Positions 1 through 8,527 of a DNA stretch of 33,457 nucleotides are shown here, one piece after another. Source of the stretch: Schlesneria paludicola DSM 18645 (GTDB lineage Bacteria; Planctomycetota; Planctomycetia; Planctomycetales; Planctomycetaceae); assembly GCA_945876035.1 (NCBI GenBank), contig CAMCMU010000051.1:1-33457 (forward strand), read 5' to 3'. Both the position numbers and the translations under genes were made by a program. The notes beneath the pieces were generated by a model that saw only the letters and a list, made by a program, of their open reading frames with translations, ran no database searches and had not been told where the DNA came from. Within the stretch, counting starts at the first letter, position 1. Each line of letters starts with the position of its first letter.

Positions 1-513
1 CAACCCCTCCTGACGCTCCTGCTTCCGCCGTCCCATCGCCATCGAAACCACCTCCGTGAATTCCTAACCAACCACCGCGACGACAGCCTAGCGCCATTCT
101 CATTCCCGTCAACCGTCAGCAGTGACTTTCACCACGGGCTCCTAGGCCAACAAACAGAATCGCAGTCCGTCGTCCGCTTTGCTTCAATGACAGATGGACT
201 TCGGGGTGTCACCGGCGTCCGTGTGGACAAGCTTGAACCGAGCTCGCGAGCCGCCGGCCTGTCCGAATCCAAACTCAACACAGGGGTTGAAAACGCCCTT
301 TTTGTGACTGGGATTGAGATTTTGGACGACAAGAATAAAGAAAAGCATCCACGGCAATCTCGGCTGGAACACAAAGTTTCCACGAACACCACAGGGTACA
401 ACAAGGGATACATCGATGCGTGCCATCTTCTTCTCAAAGGGCAAACGATGACATTGCTATCGAATGAGCCAGGAGTTGACTGGTATTCACTCCAATGTGG
501 CAGGCGGAGATGA
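1..513 (+). CDS. 3' end of an unidentified gene (partial, runs in from the left edge)
   Basis: Reading frame 1 is open from the first base of the window to a TGA at 511-513, about 170 codons, longer than expected by chance at this base composition. The true start lies outside the window, or an internal ATG at 187 is used. I do not recognise the protein. A short stretch at 205-270 (GVRVDKLEPSSRAAGL) loosely resembles the turn and helix of a PDZ domain, but the rest of a PDZ fold is not evident. The last 60 residues contain two Cys and a basic end, with no membrane segment. The opposite strand is also open over 129-437, which weakens the case. It could be a decayed gene. Existence is moderately supported; function is unknown. 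Confidence 0.35.
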   Translation, partial: QPLLTLLLPPSHRHRNHLREFLTNHRDDSLAPFSFPSTVSSDFHHGLLGQQTESQSVVRFASMTDGLRGVTGVRVDKLEPSSRAAGLSESKLNTGVENALFVTGIEILDDKNKEKHPRQSRLEHKVSTNTTGYNKGYIDACHLLLKGQTMTLLSNEPGVDWYSLQCGRRR

Positions 514-680
514 TCTGCGATTTTGCCACAGGCCGTGATGGGTTGTCACACTTTGCATTTCGTGCCGTCACTCAGCAACTTTAGACTTTCGTGGCTCAAT
601 GGCGGAAAGGAAACACCAAGTCAACTTGTCGGTGAATCCTAGATTACGGTCGCGAAGTGCCGCATCAGGTATTCGTGGCT

Positions 681-717
681 TCGGTAGTGCGCCTGATCGG
701 TAGTGCGCCTGATCGGT
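681..717. repeat. 16-bp perfect tandem duplication
   Basis: The unit TCGGTAGTGCGCCTGA occurs twice head to tail (681-696 and 697-712) and is followed by a further TCGGT. It lies just beyond the 3' end of the carbonic anhydrase gene, in the gap before the partial gene at the left edge. It looks like a simple slippage duplication with no coding role. Confidence 0.85.
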
Positions 718-752
718 TGCGTTGTCTAAGGCGTGCGCGGACAGGGTGTGTC

Positions 753-1652
753 TCAACTGTGCTTCGAGAGCAGGTAGGCGGCCTCGCGGTCGTTCTCTGT
801 CAACGACATCAGAGCATTGACTAGCTCGGCTGCATATTCGGCAAGTTCTTCGGCGTTGCTTGGGGCGGGGCGGAGACGTGGCGTCTCGGGGATCAGAGCG
901 GGACTGGTCTGAATTCGTAGCGACTCGAAGTCGTAGACACCGAACACCACTTCAGGCCCGATTGTCCCGTGCCGTGTCAGTTCCCGTTTTAGTTCCAACG
1001 CCGAGACCGCGGCGTTCACATAGGCCGTGACTCCCACCAGCAGTGAACGGTACATATCATCCTGTTTCGGCCGGACGTCTCCGAAATACTTGTCCAAAGC
1101 GTGCGACGAACCACGGACGGCCACTTGGATCTGATCGACCAACGATCTCAAGGCAAACGTGCTGGCAATGTTGACGTAGGCATCGGGAGACAGATGAGTA
1201 TCGACGGCTGCGGTCACGGCTCCACACTTGGTATGCCCCAAGACCACGATCACCTTCAAACTGTCCTTCAGATGCGCTAGGGCGTAGTGCAACGAACCGA
1301 GGCACTCGGAGGCGAGTACATTCCCTGCGATTCGCAGAACGAAGAGGTCGTTAAAAGATTGATCGAACACGGCTTCCGTGGGCACCCGAGCATCTGAACA
1401 ACCGAGCACCGCGGCAAAGGGGGCCTGCGTCGGCACCGCTCCTGGAAATAACGGCAATCCGGATGTCAGCGGACTCAATGGAATCACAATCGGCTCACCC
1501 GCATGGGCTCCGAATGTCCGTTCCTGCATCCGCTCGACAAGATGGATTAAGCGATCGTTGCCTTCAATCAGCGTGTCTATCGCTGCCTGAGAATCGAGGA
1601 TTTTTCGTGTCACGAGCGGAGCATACGGATCGTAACGGTAGATGACATCCAT
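753..1652 (-). CDS. Beta-class carbonic anhydrase
   Basis: Zinc enzyme that interconverts CO2 and bicarbonate, expected in the cytoplasm. All core beta-class residues are visible: Cys85, Asp87 and Arg89 in CSDAR, and His140 and Cys143 in HTKCGA. The zinc ligands are therefore C85, H140 and C143, with the D87/R89 dyad. At 299 residues it is longer than the common 200-230. About 75 residues precede CSDAR, and the C-terminal tail after the last core helix is extended. No signal peptide is visible. The ATG at 1652 has only a weak ribosome binding site, but it is the first start in the frame. The gene stands alone, divergent from the M48 protease, with no bicarbonate transporter or carboxylase nearby. 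The family call is firm; the physiological role is not shown by the context. Confidence 0.93.
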   Translation of the reverse strand: MDVIYRYDPYAPLVTRKILDSQAAIDTLIEGNDRLIHLVERMQERTFGAHAGEPIVIPLSPLTSGLPLFPGAVPTQAPFAAVLGCSDARVPTEAVFDQSFNDLFVLRIAGNVLASECLGSLHYALAHLKDSLKVIVVLGHTKCGAVTAAVDTHLSPDAYVNIASTFALRSLVDQIQVAVRGSSHALDKYFGDVRPKQDDMYRSLLVGVTAYVNAAVSALELKRELTRHGTIGPEVVFGVYDFESLRIQTSPALIPETPRLRPAPSNAEELAEYAAELVNALMSLTENDREAAYLLSKHS

Positions 1653-2432
1653 GGAGTCGAACTTTCAGCACGATCTTCAAAGTCGAAAAACCTTAAAGTC
1701 GAAAAACAACTTCATTAAAGAGAAGAGCAATTCTGCAACTTTGCCGAGTTTCAGGAACGTTTGCAAGTCAGGGACGGATTGATCGAGACGCGGGAGCCAA
1801 TCACAAGGGGCAGGCCGCAGAGAGTGGTGTCGGGTCCGTCGAATGAGTGATTTGGAAAGTCGCCTGCCAGCCCTGATCCCAGTGCGATCGTCAGATGGTA
1901 CGCCGCCCGAGCGTGAGCACGCTGTCGCAGGTGATTGCGTGGGGATTAAGGTGTTGATGCAGCGGACGTCGCTCGGAAGATTGAGGGAGTTTGTCGGGCG
2001 AGGCCGGTGCTGTCGATCAGGTCTCCTGCGGCCTGGTGATCGGTTTTGCAGACACTGTTGCGGAGTTCTGTGAATCACGTCTTGGTTTTTGCATCTCCGT
2101 TTGCCGGCCGGTCGTTGGTGCAAGTTGGTCAACAGTCGAGCGTCATGCCGGAGTGTGTCGAAATAGCGTGCGGTCTTGTCGCTCTTCTGGCGGATCCTCG
2201 CTCTCGTCAGTCGTCGTTCGTGGAAACGACTCGGCGGCAGTCGGGATGCGGACCAGTCCCGTCGCGTGTCTGCCGGCACGAACTGCCGGACTTGTCAACA
2301 CCTCGACACGACTCAAGGGCTTGCGTTGCCACAAGGTGACTCGCCATGCGTCGCCGCTGGAGTTGTCTCGTCTGCTGTCCGATAGAGAATCACAGAGGGT
2401 ACGATCGCTCGTTTCGTGGAGGGCCTGGCGTG
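1653..2432. other. Long divergent intergenic region; possible decayed sequence
   Basis: About 780 bases between the divergent carbonic anhydrase and M48 protease genes. Open frames exist on both strands (for example 1677-2279 on minus and 1991-2722 on plus). Their translations are Arg/Ser-rich, without family motifs, and look like shadows or relics. The only clear structure is the direct repeat at 1679-1707. Both gene promoters must lie here, but I could not place them convincingly. Confidence 0.5.
1679..1707. repeat. 13-bp direct repeat upstream of the carbonic anhydrase gene
   Basis: AAAGTCGAAAAAC occurs at 1679-1691 and again at 1695-1707, a 16-bp period. It lies 27-55 bases upstream of the carbonic anhydrase ATG, in the position of a promoter or operator. 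A regulator site or plain slippage are both possible. Confidence 0.6.
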
Positions 2433-3395
2433 ATGTCGTTGGATTCGGTGCAGTTCTCTCGTCGGTCGTTGCTGTTGGGTACGCTGGCCGTTTGTTGCGG
2501 TTGCCGATCGGTCCCGCTAACCGAACGAAAACAGATACTCTTCAGTTCGGAAGAGAGCGAGGCGTCACTGGGTCTGGCCGCATACCAGCAGGTCTTGAAA
2601 GATCAGCCGGCATCCACCAACGCACACTTCGTCGAAATGGTCGAACGGGTCGGACAACGAATCGCGAAGAATTCCGGCCGAACCGACTACGAGTGGGAGT
2701 TTCAGACTCTTGCCGGCAGTGAGCAGAACGCGTTCTGTCTTCCCGGTGGCAAGGTCGCCGTGTACGAAGGGATGATGCCCGTGTGCCACACCGAAGCGGG
2801 ACTGGCCGTGGTCATGTCCCACGAGATCGGCCACGCACTGGCGCGTCATGGGGGCGAGCGGATGAGTCAGACCAAGGTTGTGGATGGCGGCAAGCAAGCG
2901 ATCGCGTTGGTTATGCGAAATCAGGATTCCAAACGGCAGGAACTTGTCATGCAAGCCTATGGCTTGAGTTCCCAATACGGCGTGCTGCTCCCTTATAGCC
3001 GCCAGCATGAACTGGAGGCAGACCACATCGGCCTGATGCTGATGTCGAAGGCGGGCTACGATCCGGCCGAGGCTCCTCAATTCTGGCAGCGATTTGGGGC
3101 GAGCCACTCCGGACAGAAGACGCTCGAATACCTGTCGACGCACCCGAGCGATGACCGCCGCGCCAGCGAACTCGCCGCTCGACTCCCCAAAGCGAAGACG
3201 CTGTACCAGGCGGCGAACGACAAGATCGGCCACGGGGCTGAAATTCAGATTGCTCAAACTGACGCAACGCCGAAGGCCCTGTCCGCTGGCAAGTCGCCCA
3301 TTCAATCGGCGGGATTCAGCGTTGATCGTGAATCCTCCGTCGATGCCCATCAGGCGATTCCGTGGTCGCCGTCATCCCGTCAGACGTTGCGGTGA
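2433..3395 (+). CDS. M48-family zinc metalloprotease, predicted lipoprotein
   Basis: Predicted envelope metalloprotease of the M48 (Ste24/HtpX/BepA-like) family. With the ATG at 2433 it has 320 residues. A strong GGAGGG site lies 9 bases upstream, and this start places a twin-Arg, hydrophobic signal followed by a Cys cluster (LAVCCGC) at the N-terminus, as in a lipoprotein. Farther-upstream ATGs only add a Cys/Arg-rich stretch. The zinc motif HEIGH gives H130, E131 and H134, and ELEAD near residue 193 supplies the third ligand. Downstream THPSDDRR is the typical M48 C-terminal His/Arg motif. About 70 further residues form a polar tail without a TPR repeat, unlike BepA. Likely role: turnover of envelope proteins. 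It stands alone on the plus strand. Confidence 0.9.
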   Translation: MSLDSVQFSRRSLLLGTLAVCCGCRSVPLTERKQILFSSEESEASLGLAAYQQVLKDQPASTNAHFVEMVERVGQRIAKNSGRTDYEWEFQTLAGSEQNAFCLPGGKVAVYEGMMPVCHTEAGLAVVMSHEIGHALARHGGERMSQTKVVDGGKQAIALVMRNQDSKRQELVMQAYGLSSQYGVLLPYSRQHELEADHIGLMLMSKAGYDPAEAPQFWQRFGASHSGQKTLEYLSTHPSDDRRASELAARLPKAKTLYQAANDKIGHGAEIQIAQTDATPKALSAGKSPIQSAGFSVDRESSVDAHQAIPWSPSSRQTLR

Positions 3396-3923
3396 GGCCG
3401 ATGGCGAATCGGATCAGAGTCACGCAACCTCGAGGGCCGTCTTTCGTCAGGACGGCTCCGACGTTCCCGAAAAATCCCACGATGGGGCACTCGGCTTGGA
3501 CGGGCTGCAAATCGACGCCGTCGATAGGTTTTATGTGATGGCCGGTGAGTTCGTCAGCAACATCGAGACCGGCGGCACTCGGTGTTGAGGCAGTCTCGGA
3601 ATCCAATGACCCGTTCCGAGAGTAATCATCAGCGGAGAGGGCGATTCGACACGGTGAGTGCGGTTGAAACGGGACGTGAAGACCGCGTCCGAACTCTGCG
3701 AATGAAGACATTTGATGAACCACGGCCGCAGAGAAAACGAGACTCCCGAAGGGAGTCTCCACAGAATGAGCTCAACCCGCAACGACTCAACAAGGGAAGA
3801 CGTTTTCACAACAGTGGTTTACTCTCCCCCTGGGTATCAATGGCACTGTGTTGTCCAAGAGCGTATAGTCTGGCATCGGTACCACCTTGATGAAGATCAC
3901 CAATTTTTGAACGGAATCGCCAC
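3396..3923. other. Intergenic region with a strong hairpin, no convincing gene
   Basis: About 530 bases between the M48 protease and the SUMF1-domain gene. Frames are open on both strands; the minus-strand one (3316-3762) reads fairly smoothly but overlaps the protease antisense and has no recognisable domain. I could not decide between relic and spacer. The 9-bp perfect hairpin at 3739-3759 is the clearest element. Confidence 0.5.
3739..3759 (-). terminator. Perfect 9-bp hairpin, terminator-like on the minus strand
   Basis: GAGACTCCC (3739-3747) pairs perfectly with GGGAGTCTC (3751-3759) around a 3-base loop. Read on the minus strand the stem is followed by GTTTTCT, the form of a weak intrinsic terminator. 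On the plus strand no T-run follows. No minus-strand gene ends just before it, so a terminator role lacks an obvious client. A related hairpin with the same TCGTTTTC tail lies at 27874-27900, which suggests a recurring element. Confidence 0.5.
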
Positions 3924-4811
3924 ATGTTTTCGCTTCGTGTCTGGATCTTCCCGCTGCTGCTGTCAGCTTTGTCCGTACGGTCTGCCTCTGCTGCCGAAAC
4001 CCTCCCCACGGAGGCCCCGCTGTTGGTGTTGCCGTTTACGATGTCTCAGGCCAAGTCGGGTCAGGAGGCGTGGGCCAAATCATTGGCGAAGCCGGTGTTA
4101 GAGAAGAACGCATTGGGAATGGAATTGGTGTTGATTCCGCCGGGTCAGTTCACCATGGGGAGTCCGCCGACTGAGAATGATCGGGATGATAACGAAGCGC
4201 AGGTCCCGGTGACATTGACGAAAGCCTTCTGGTTGTCAACGACGGAAGTGACTCAGAGTCAGTGGACCCAGGTGATGGGCACGACTCCGTGGAGGGGCAA
4301 AGATTATGTGACAGAAGGCCCCGATTATGCGGCGAGTTACGTGAGTTGGAATGAAGCCCAAGAGTTCATTCGGAAGTTAAGCGTGCGTGAGGGCGTGACC
4401 TATCGTTTGCCGACGGAAGCCGAGTGGGAATGGAGTTGCCGTGCAGGGACGTCCAGCTCGTGGAACTTCGGAGAGCAGGATCACTTGGCGAAATTTGGTT
4501 GGTATGGCGGTGCCAACGGTGGTAGTGTCGAGTTGGAACAATATGCACATCCGGTTGGTCAAAAGCCGGCGAATCCGTTCGGCCTTTATGACATGCATGG
4601 AAATGTTTGGGAGTGGTGCGAGGATGTCCTGATCGCCAAGCTACCAGGGGCAATCAACCCGCAGGTGAGGACCGGTACACCGTACCGTGTCCTGCGCGGC
4701 GGGTCCTGGAGCAGCGAAATTCCAAGCGAGGCTCGCTCGGCCAATCGGAGCGGGTTTACGCCTGACAGCCGGTTCAACGATACGGGTGTCCGTGTCTCGA
4801 GGACCCCTTGA
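3924..4811 (+). CDS. Secreted SUMF1-domain (formylglycine-generating enzyme-like) protein, probably non-catalytic
   Basis: 295 residues: a Sec signal peptide (about 1-23, cleavage near ASA-A), a short linker, then a SUMF1/FGE-sulfatase domain from about residue 64 to the end. Family motifs are clear: GMELVLIPPGQFTMGS (65-80), YRLPTEAEWEW (160-170), GLYDMHGNVWEWC (220-232) and RVLRGGSW (255-262). True formylglycine-generating enzymes carry a reactive Cys pair just after RGGSW; here residues 263-278 contain no Cys. Sulfatase activation is therefore unlikely, and a binding or structural role in the envelope is more plausible. No sulfatase or kinase gene is adjacent. The start is the first ATG in frame, and only it gives the signal peptide; the ribosome binding site is weak. 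It converges on the NTF2-like gene. Confidence 0.9.
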   Translation: MFSLRVWIFPLLLSALSVRSASAAETLPTEAPLLVLPFTMSQAKSGQEAWAKSLAKPVLEKNALGMELVLIPPGQFTMGSPPTENDRDDNEAQVPVTLTKAFWLSTTEVTQSQWTQVMGTTPWRGKDYVTEGPDYAASYVSWNEAQEFIRKLSVREGVTYRLPTEAEWEWSCRAGTSSSWNFGEQDHLAKFGWYGGANGGSVELEQYAHPVGQKPANPFGLYDMHGNVWEWCEDVLIAKLPGAINPQVRTGTPYRVLRGGSWSSEIPSEARSANRSGFTPDSRFNDTGVRVSRTP

Positions 4812-4894
4812 CCCCCGAAGCCTTTTCGAGGTCGCGTGTTTTATCTCCCGGCACCGATTCCGGTTGACCGTTTGCTTGGATTTTTGCCAATTGG

Positions 4895-4906
4895 CGACGC
4901 GCGTCG
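4895..4906. repeat. 12-bp perfect palindrome
   Basis: CGACGCGCGTCG lies in the 152-base gap between the convergent SUMF1-domain and NTF2-like genes. It has no T-run on either side, so it is not a standard terminator. It may be chance. Confidence 0.5.
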
Positions 4907-4963
4907 AGAGGCGTTCATGGAATCAAGGCTACGGTCACCAATCTCGCGCGTTTGCTGTCGCCG

Positions 4964-5446
4964 TTATTCGGAGACGTTTGAGGCATGCCCGCTGACGCAC
5001 TGCCATCTCTCGCCGTGCAGGACCCAAACATTCGTAAACCTCGACAACCGGTTGAACGGCTTCCCTTCCTGATTACGGCCGATTTCGTGGAAGTCGCCGA
5101 TATCGACGGCAACGGTCCCTCCACCGTAAACACGAACATCGATCGAGTTCGCCACTGCGGATGTGAGTTGCTCCGTGCTCTTTTTTACGCCAGCAAGCCC
5201 CTCTTTCTTGTTGAATCGTCGGCCCGATGGCTCAACGTACACGAAGTCCTCCGCCCAGAGTCGCTGCAGAACAGCGGCGTCGCGTTCCAGCCATGCTTTC
5301 GACCATTCTGCCGCCAGGTCACGCACCACCGCCTCCGTTGATTTGCCGACGTCCGGAGCTGCGGACTGGACACGCGTCCAAGGCACGATCGCCGCCGCGA
5401 GCAATAGAAGTAGAAAAAACGGCGAAAGACGAAGTGCTTGCGTCAT
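4964..5446 (-). CDS. Secreted NTF2-like (SnoaL/DUF4440-type) protein
   Basis: 160 residues. A Sec signal peptide with a long Leu/Ala core occupies about 1-30 (cleavage near QSAA). The rest fits the NTF2-like cone fold. There is an N-terminal helix with AAEWSKAWLERDAAVLQRLWAEDFVYVE, typical of the DUF4440/SnoaL group, then beta strands near DVRVYGGGTVAVDIGDF, and a closing FTNVWVLHGERWQCVSGH. Members serve as small-molecule binders, enzymes or domains of unknown role, so no substrate can be named. It is a single gene convergent with the SUMF1-domain gene. The ATG at 5446 is chosen because it alone gives a full signal peptide; the ribosome binding site is poor. Fold assignment is confident; function is not. 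Confidence 0.82.
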   Translation of the reverse strand: MTQALRLSPFFLLLLLAAAIVPWTRVQSAAPDVGKSTEAVVRDLAAEWSKAWLERDAAVLQRLWAEDFVYVEPSGRRFNKKEGLAGVKKSTEQLTSAVANSIDVRVYGGGTVAVDIGDFHEIGRNQEGKPFNRLSRFTNVWVLHGERWQCVSGHASNVSE

Positions 5447-6029
5447 GGTTTGCTTTCGAGATAGTGAGGGTTCGACAAATTAGCCGCCGGTATTTCAAAC
5501 AGTCGAAATCAACATACTGGAAAAATACCGAATTAGACAACGAGGCGGGTGATACGGACTTTTGCCGACGGGATCCGCCTGTTTGAGAAATGCTTGTCAA
5601 GGATCTGGAATGTCTCAACTTCCAAGATCAGACAGCTGGAATCGAGGGATGCTGTTTTCGATTGCGGTTCGAATGCAGAGGCGGGGATCTGTGTGAGGCT
5701 GCGAGCGGCGGTCAGTGATCTCTGCGACCCCCGTCGAACGGAGGCCGAGATCGAGGCCCCTGTTGGATTTGCGGAGAAATGATCGGTTGCAGGGTTGATG
5801 CTCGGACCGAAACGCTGCCTGGAGGTGATTCGGCGAGGGCGCATCGGAGCTTCGATTGGCCATGGCAGACAGCAGGACCGCCACACGTTCCACGCGTCAT
5901 GAACATTGGTTATGATCGCGCCTCACTTGGTTATGATCGCGCTTCACAGTGCATCAATGACACAGACACGGATGAAAAATGGTGGTGTTTGGGACAGTCT
6001 TTTCTTTCTGAGAGTCACGAGAAATCGCT
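5447..6029. other. Intergenic region with a tandem repeat and a cruciform-like stretch
   Basis: About 580 bases between the divergent NTF2-like and solute-binding protein genes. No frame gives a recognisable protein. GATCTC (5717-5722) and GAGATC (5747-5752) could pair around an inner CCGT-CGA-ACGG hairpin. The tandem repeat at 5906-5947 lies 82 bases upstream of the solute-binding protein start. Confidence 0.5.
5906..5947 (+). repeat. 21-bp tandem repeat carrying TATGAT boxes
   Basis: TTGGTTATGATCGCGC followed by CTCAC (5906-5926) is repeated at 5927-5947 with one mismatch (C to T). Each unit contains TATGAT, a near-consensus -10 hexamer, spaced 21 bp or two helical turns apart. It may be a duplicated promoter or a regulator site for the solute-binding protein gene at 6030; no good -35 is present at the usual distance. 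Confidence 0.75.
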
Positions 6030-7574
6030 ATGAACGAACGGGATCGCGCGCAGCGTCAATTTGTCGTGAAAATCGCCGAGGAGTTGCGGGTTGGAGCCAT
6101 TGACCGTCGCCAATTCATCCGCGCGGCGGGGCTTGCGGGATTCGCATTTGCCAGCTCAAAATATCTCAGCGGTTGCGCGCCCGCTCAGCCCAAGGTGCCT
6201 CTCGCGCCCGATCGCGTAGGGAGCATCGGTAAGCCGGTCGCGGACTCCGGTCGCATGACCGAACAGCAACGGTTTTTGAAAGACGTCGGCGGCCAATTTC
6301 AGGGAACAAAAATTAAGGTCCTCTCTGAAGATACCTCACCCAGTCTCGTGATCAGCCGGATGATGAAAGAGGAGTTCACACCGTTGACGGGAATTGAGGT
6401 GGATTGGGAGATCGTCCCTCTCGATCAAGTACTCGCTAAAACGGTGCAAGATTCACTTCATGGAGCCAATGGAGGTCAGGGTCAGCATGACATCTTCTAT
6501 TGGGACCAAGCGTGGCTAGGCCGCTTTGCTCACGAGAGCATTCACCTCGATGAACTGCAAGACAAGAAAGAACTCGCTTATCCGGATTACCGATTCGACG
6601 ATTTCTTGCAACCGTTGGTTGATGCTACGGCCAGTTATCGCGGCGAAATTGTGGGTGTTCCATTCGATATTCCGATTTTTATCATGATGTATCGTAAGGA
6701 TATCTTTGAGGAATTAAATCTGGTCGTTCCGCGGACGATGTCGGAATACCTGAGCACGGTTAAAGTGATTCATGAGGCGAAGAGTCAACAGGGCGTCTAC
6801 GGTACGGTGGGCCAATGGAAATCGGGGCATTATGCTTTGCAAAGTGAGGCGTCGGCCTGGTTGTGGTCGCATGGCGGTCATCACTTCGACAAAGACGGCC
6901 AGCCGGATTATGTCAGCGATGCCAACATCCAGGGCCTGCAGTACATGATGGAGTTGGGTCAATACATGGACCCCGCTTGCACGGGTTGGGACTGGGGTGG
7001 TCAGTTCTCGGCCTTTGCACAGGGAAAGGCGGGTCTGCTGATTTCGTGGAGCGAATTTTTCCCCGACTTCGACGACCCGTCGGTGAGTAAGATTGTTGGC
7101 TTGGTTGAGGCCACGGACTGCCCGAAGGAAGACGCGCTGTTGACCAAAGCCGATTGTGGCTTCGGCGAAACGCCTGGTATCAGCCGTCAAGGCGGTTCCT
7201 GTCTGGCGCTGAGTCGGCATGCGCCCAACGCAGATGCCGCTTGGATTTTTATGCAGTGGGCAACGAGCGCAGACGTGACCGCACGCGCCAACGCACAAGG
7301 TGCGGATACGCCCACTCGCAAAAGCAACTACAGCGACCCACGCGTTCTGGAAAAAAATAAGCCAGGAATCGGCACGACACGTCACTTCGAGGTCACGAAA
7401 CGAGCCATCGAAAATCGCATGGGAAGTTCTCCCCATTTGCCGCTCTGGCCTGTCTTAGGCAGTGAAGTTAATGCTGTCGAGTATGGCAAAATGACGACCA
7501 AACAGCAGAGCATCGAGGAGACACTGAAGGCAATACAAGAGAAGACACAGAAGATCCTCGCGGACCAGGCGTGA
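6030..7574 (+). CDS. Tat-exported extracellular solute-binding lipoprotein (family 1, ABC-type), orphan
   Basis: 514 residues. The twin-Arg signal DRRQFIRAAGLAGFAF (25-40) is followed by a lipobox LSGC with Cys49, so the protein should be folded before export and lipid-anchored. The mature part has features of family 1 solute-binding proteins: an IKVLSEDTSPSL start strand, VPFDIPIFIMMYRKDIFEELNL in the hinge region, GQWKSGHYAL, and a C-terminal FMQWATSADVTARANAQGADTPTRKSNY. Such proteins usually bind sugars or polyols for an ABC importer. No permease or ATPase gene lies on either side: the next 1.1 kb is non-coding and is followed by ribosomal genes. The permease must be elsewhere, or the protein is a sensor. 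The start fits the signal; the ribosome binding site is weak. Confidence 0.88.
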   Translation: MNERDRAQRQFVVKIAEELRVGAIDRRQFIRAAGLAGFAFASSKYLSGCAPAQPKVPLAPDRVGSIGKPVADSGRMTEQQRFLKDVGGQFQGTKIKVLSEDTSPSLVISRMMKEEFTPLTGIEVDWEIVPLDQVLAKTVQDSLHGANGGQGQHDIFYWDQAWLGRFAHESIHLDELQDKKELAYPDYRFDDFLQPLVDATASYRGEIVGVPFDIPIFIMMYRKDIFEELNLVVPRTMSEYLSTVKVIHEAKSQQGVYGTVGQWKSGHYALQSEASAWLWSHGGHHFDKDGQPDYVSDANIQGLQYMMELGQYMDPACTGWDWGGQFSAFAQGKAGLLISWSEFFPDFDDPSVSKIVGLVEATDCPKEDALLTKADCGFGETPGISRQGGSCLALSRHAPNADAAWIFMQWATSADVTARANAQGADTPTRKSNYSDPRVLEKNKPGIGTTRHFEVTKRAIENRMGSSPHLPLWPVLGSEVNAVEYGKMTTKQQSIEETLKAIQEKTQKILADQA

Positions 7575-8527
7575 CGCGGGGGCTTGTCTCGAACGCCATC
7601 GTCAACAGTGGCGGAGTGGGAGACGCCTCGAGCTTGACCGGCCACAAAAAGGGAAGTCATGCCGCCGGCAAACCGATGAAGTCGCTCGGAACAGTGCTTC
7701 AAGCGTTAGACCGTCAAAACCAACCGTGAATCACAGGCTGCTCAGGATGGATCTTCGAGCAGGAATTCTCAAAATACTGAATTTTCTAAGGTGTCAGGCT
7801 TGGAACTGCGCCAACTCAAGCGATTGTTCGGAGATTGGTCCCCGGTGGCCTTGTTCGACAAAGTCAGCGCACCGACCTGCCCGTTTTAATCCCGAGAGCC
7901 CGCTCCAAAATTGGCGGGGTCAACCACTCCGAGGCCGGCTTCCAGTCGCAACCAGGCCCCCCCACCGTACACAGGGGCTAAACGATGTTCCGTCGCGGCC
8001 CATATCGCGCTTGCTGATCTCCGTTCCCGTGCTGCCTGAAACGAGATGCACCCTGCGGAATCAGCGACCATTACGTGACATGACAGCGAATGCCTCGACC
8101 GTGGCCATTCACGTCACTCGCTGAAATTCTTGACGGACTTCACTTCGTCCGAGTGGCTGGTTTTTCTGTAGTCACCCTCACTCGATCCGCCTTCCTGTTG
8201 GACCGCTTACCCCCTTCCTTCACGCAATTCCAACCAGACTAGTTTCTTGCCGACAACCGTCGGTAAACTCGCCCGTAAGCCCTCGCCCGTCTCGGCATCC
8301 CCTTAAAAAATTCGATCTGCGGCCGACGACGTTGTCGAAATACTGAAGCAACGAAATCAATCTCCTTTTCCCTACAACGCCGAGTTTTCGTTTCCAACGA
8401 ATCACCCCCCCGCATGAGACCCTTCGGCACTGTTATTTATTTTATGCATTTACGCTATTCACCTCATGTCTCCCATTTCCGATGCGCGATTGGGGCGGGT
8501 GTTCTAAGCTTGTGATCGGACTCCTGT
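7575..8527. other. Long intergenic region before the ribosomal cluster
   Basis: Nearly 1 kb without a convincing gene. Frames such as 7726-8124 (+) and 7886-8071 (-) give Arg/Pro/Ser-rich translations without motifs. CACTCG (8115-8120) can pair with CGAGTG (8150-8155), and TTTTT follows five bases later, a poor terminator at best. From 8430 to 8460 the sequence turns AT-rich, as is common upstream of strong promoters. The str genes that often precede S10 are not here. Confidence 0.5.

Noticed and set aside
1677-2279. 200-codon open frame on the minus strand upstream of the carbonic anhydrase gene
   Set aside because: Arg/Ser/Pro-rich composition, no motif, no ribosome binding site, and open frames on the other strand as well. 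More likely a relic or chance.
2565-3350. 261-codon frame antisense to the M48 protease
   Set aside because: Shadow of a well-supported protein on the other strand.
3316-3762. 148-codon minus-strand frame in the gap after the M48 protease
   Set aside because: It reads smoothly in places but overlaps the protease gene antisense by 80 bases, starts inside the 3739-3759 hairpin and matches no family. Left unresolved, not called.
8115-8166. CACTCG/CGAGTG stem followed by TTTTT
   Set aside because: 29-base loop and five bases between stem and T-run; no gene ends nearby on the plus strand.
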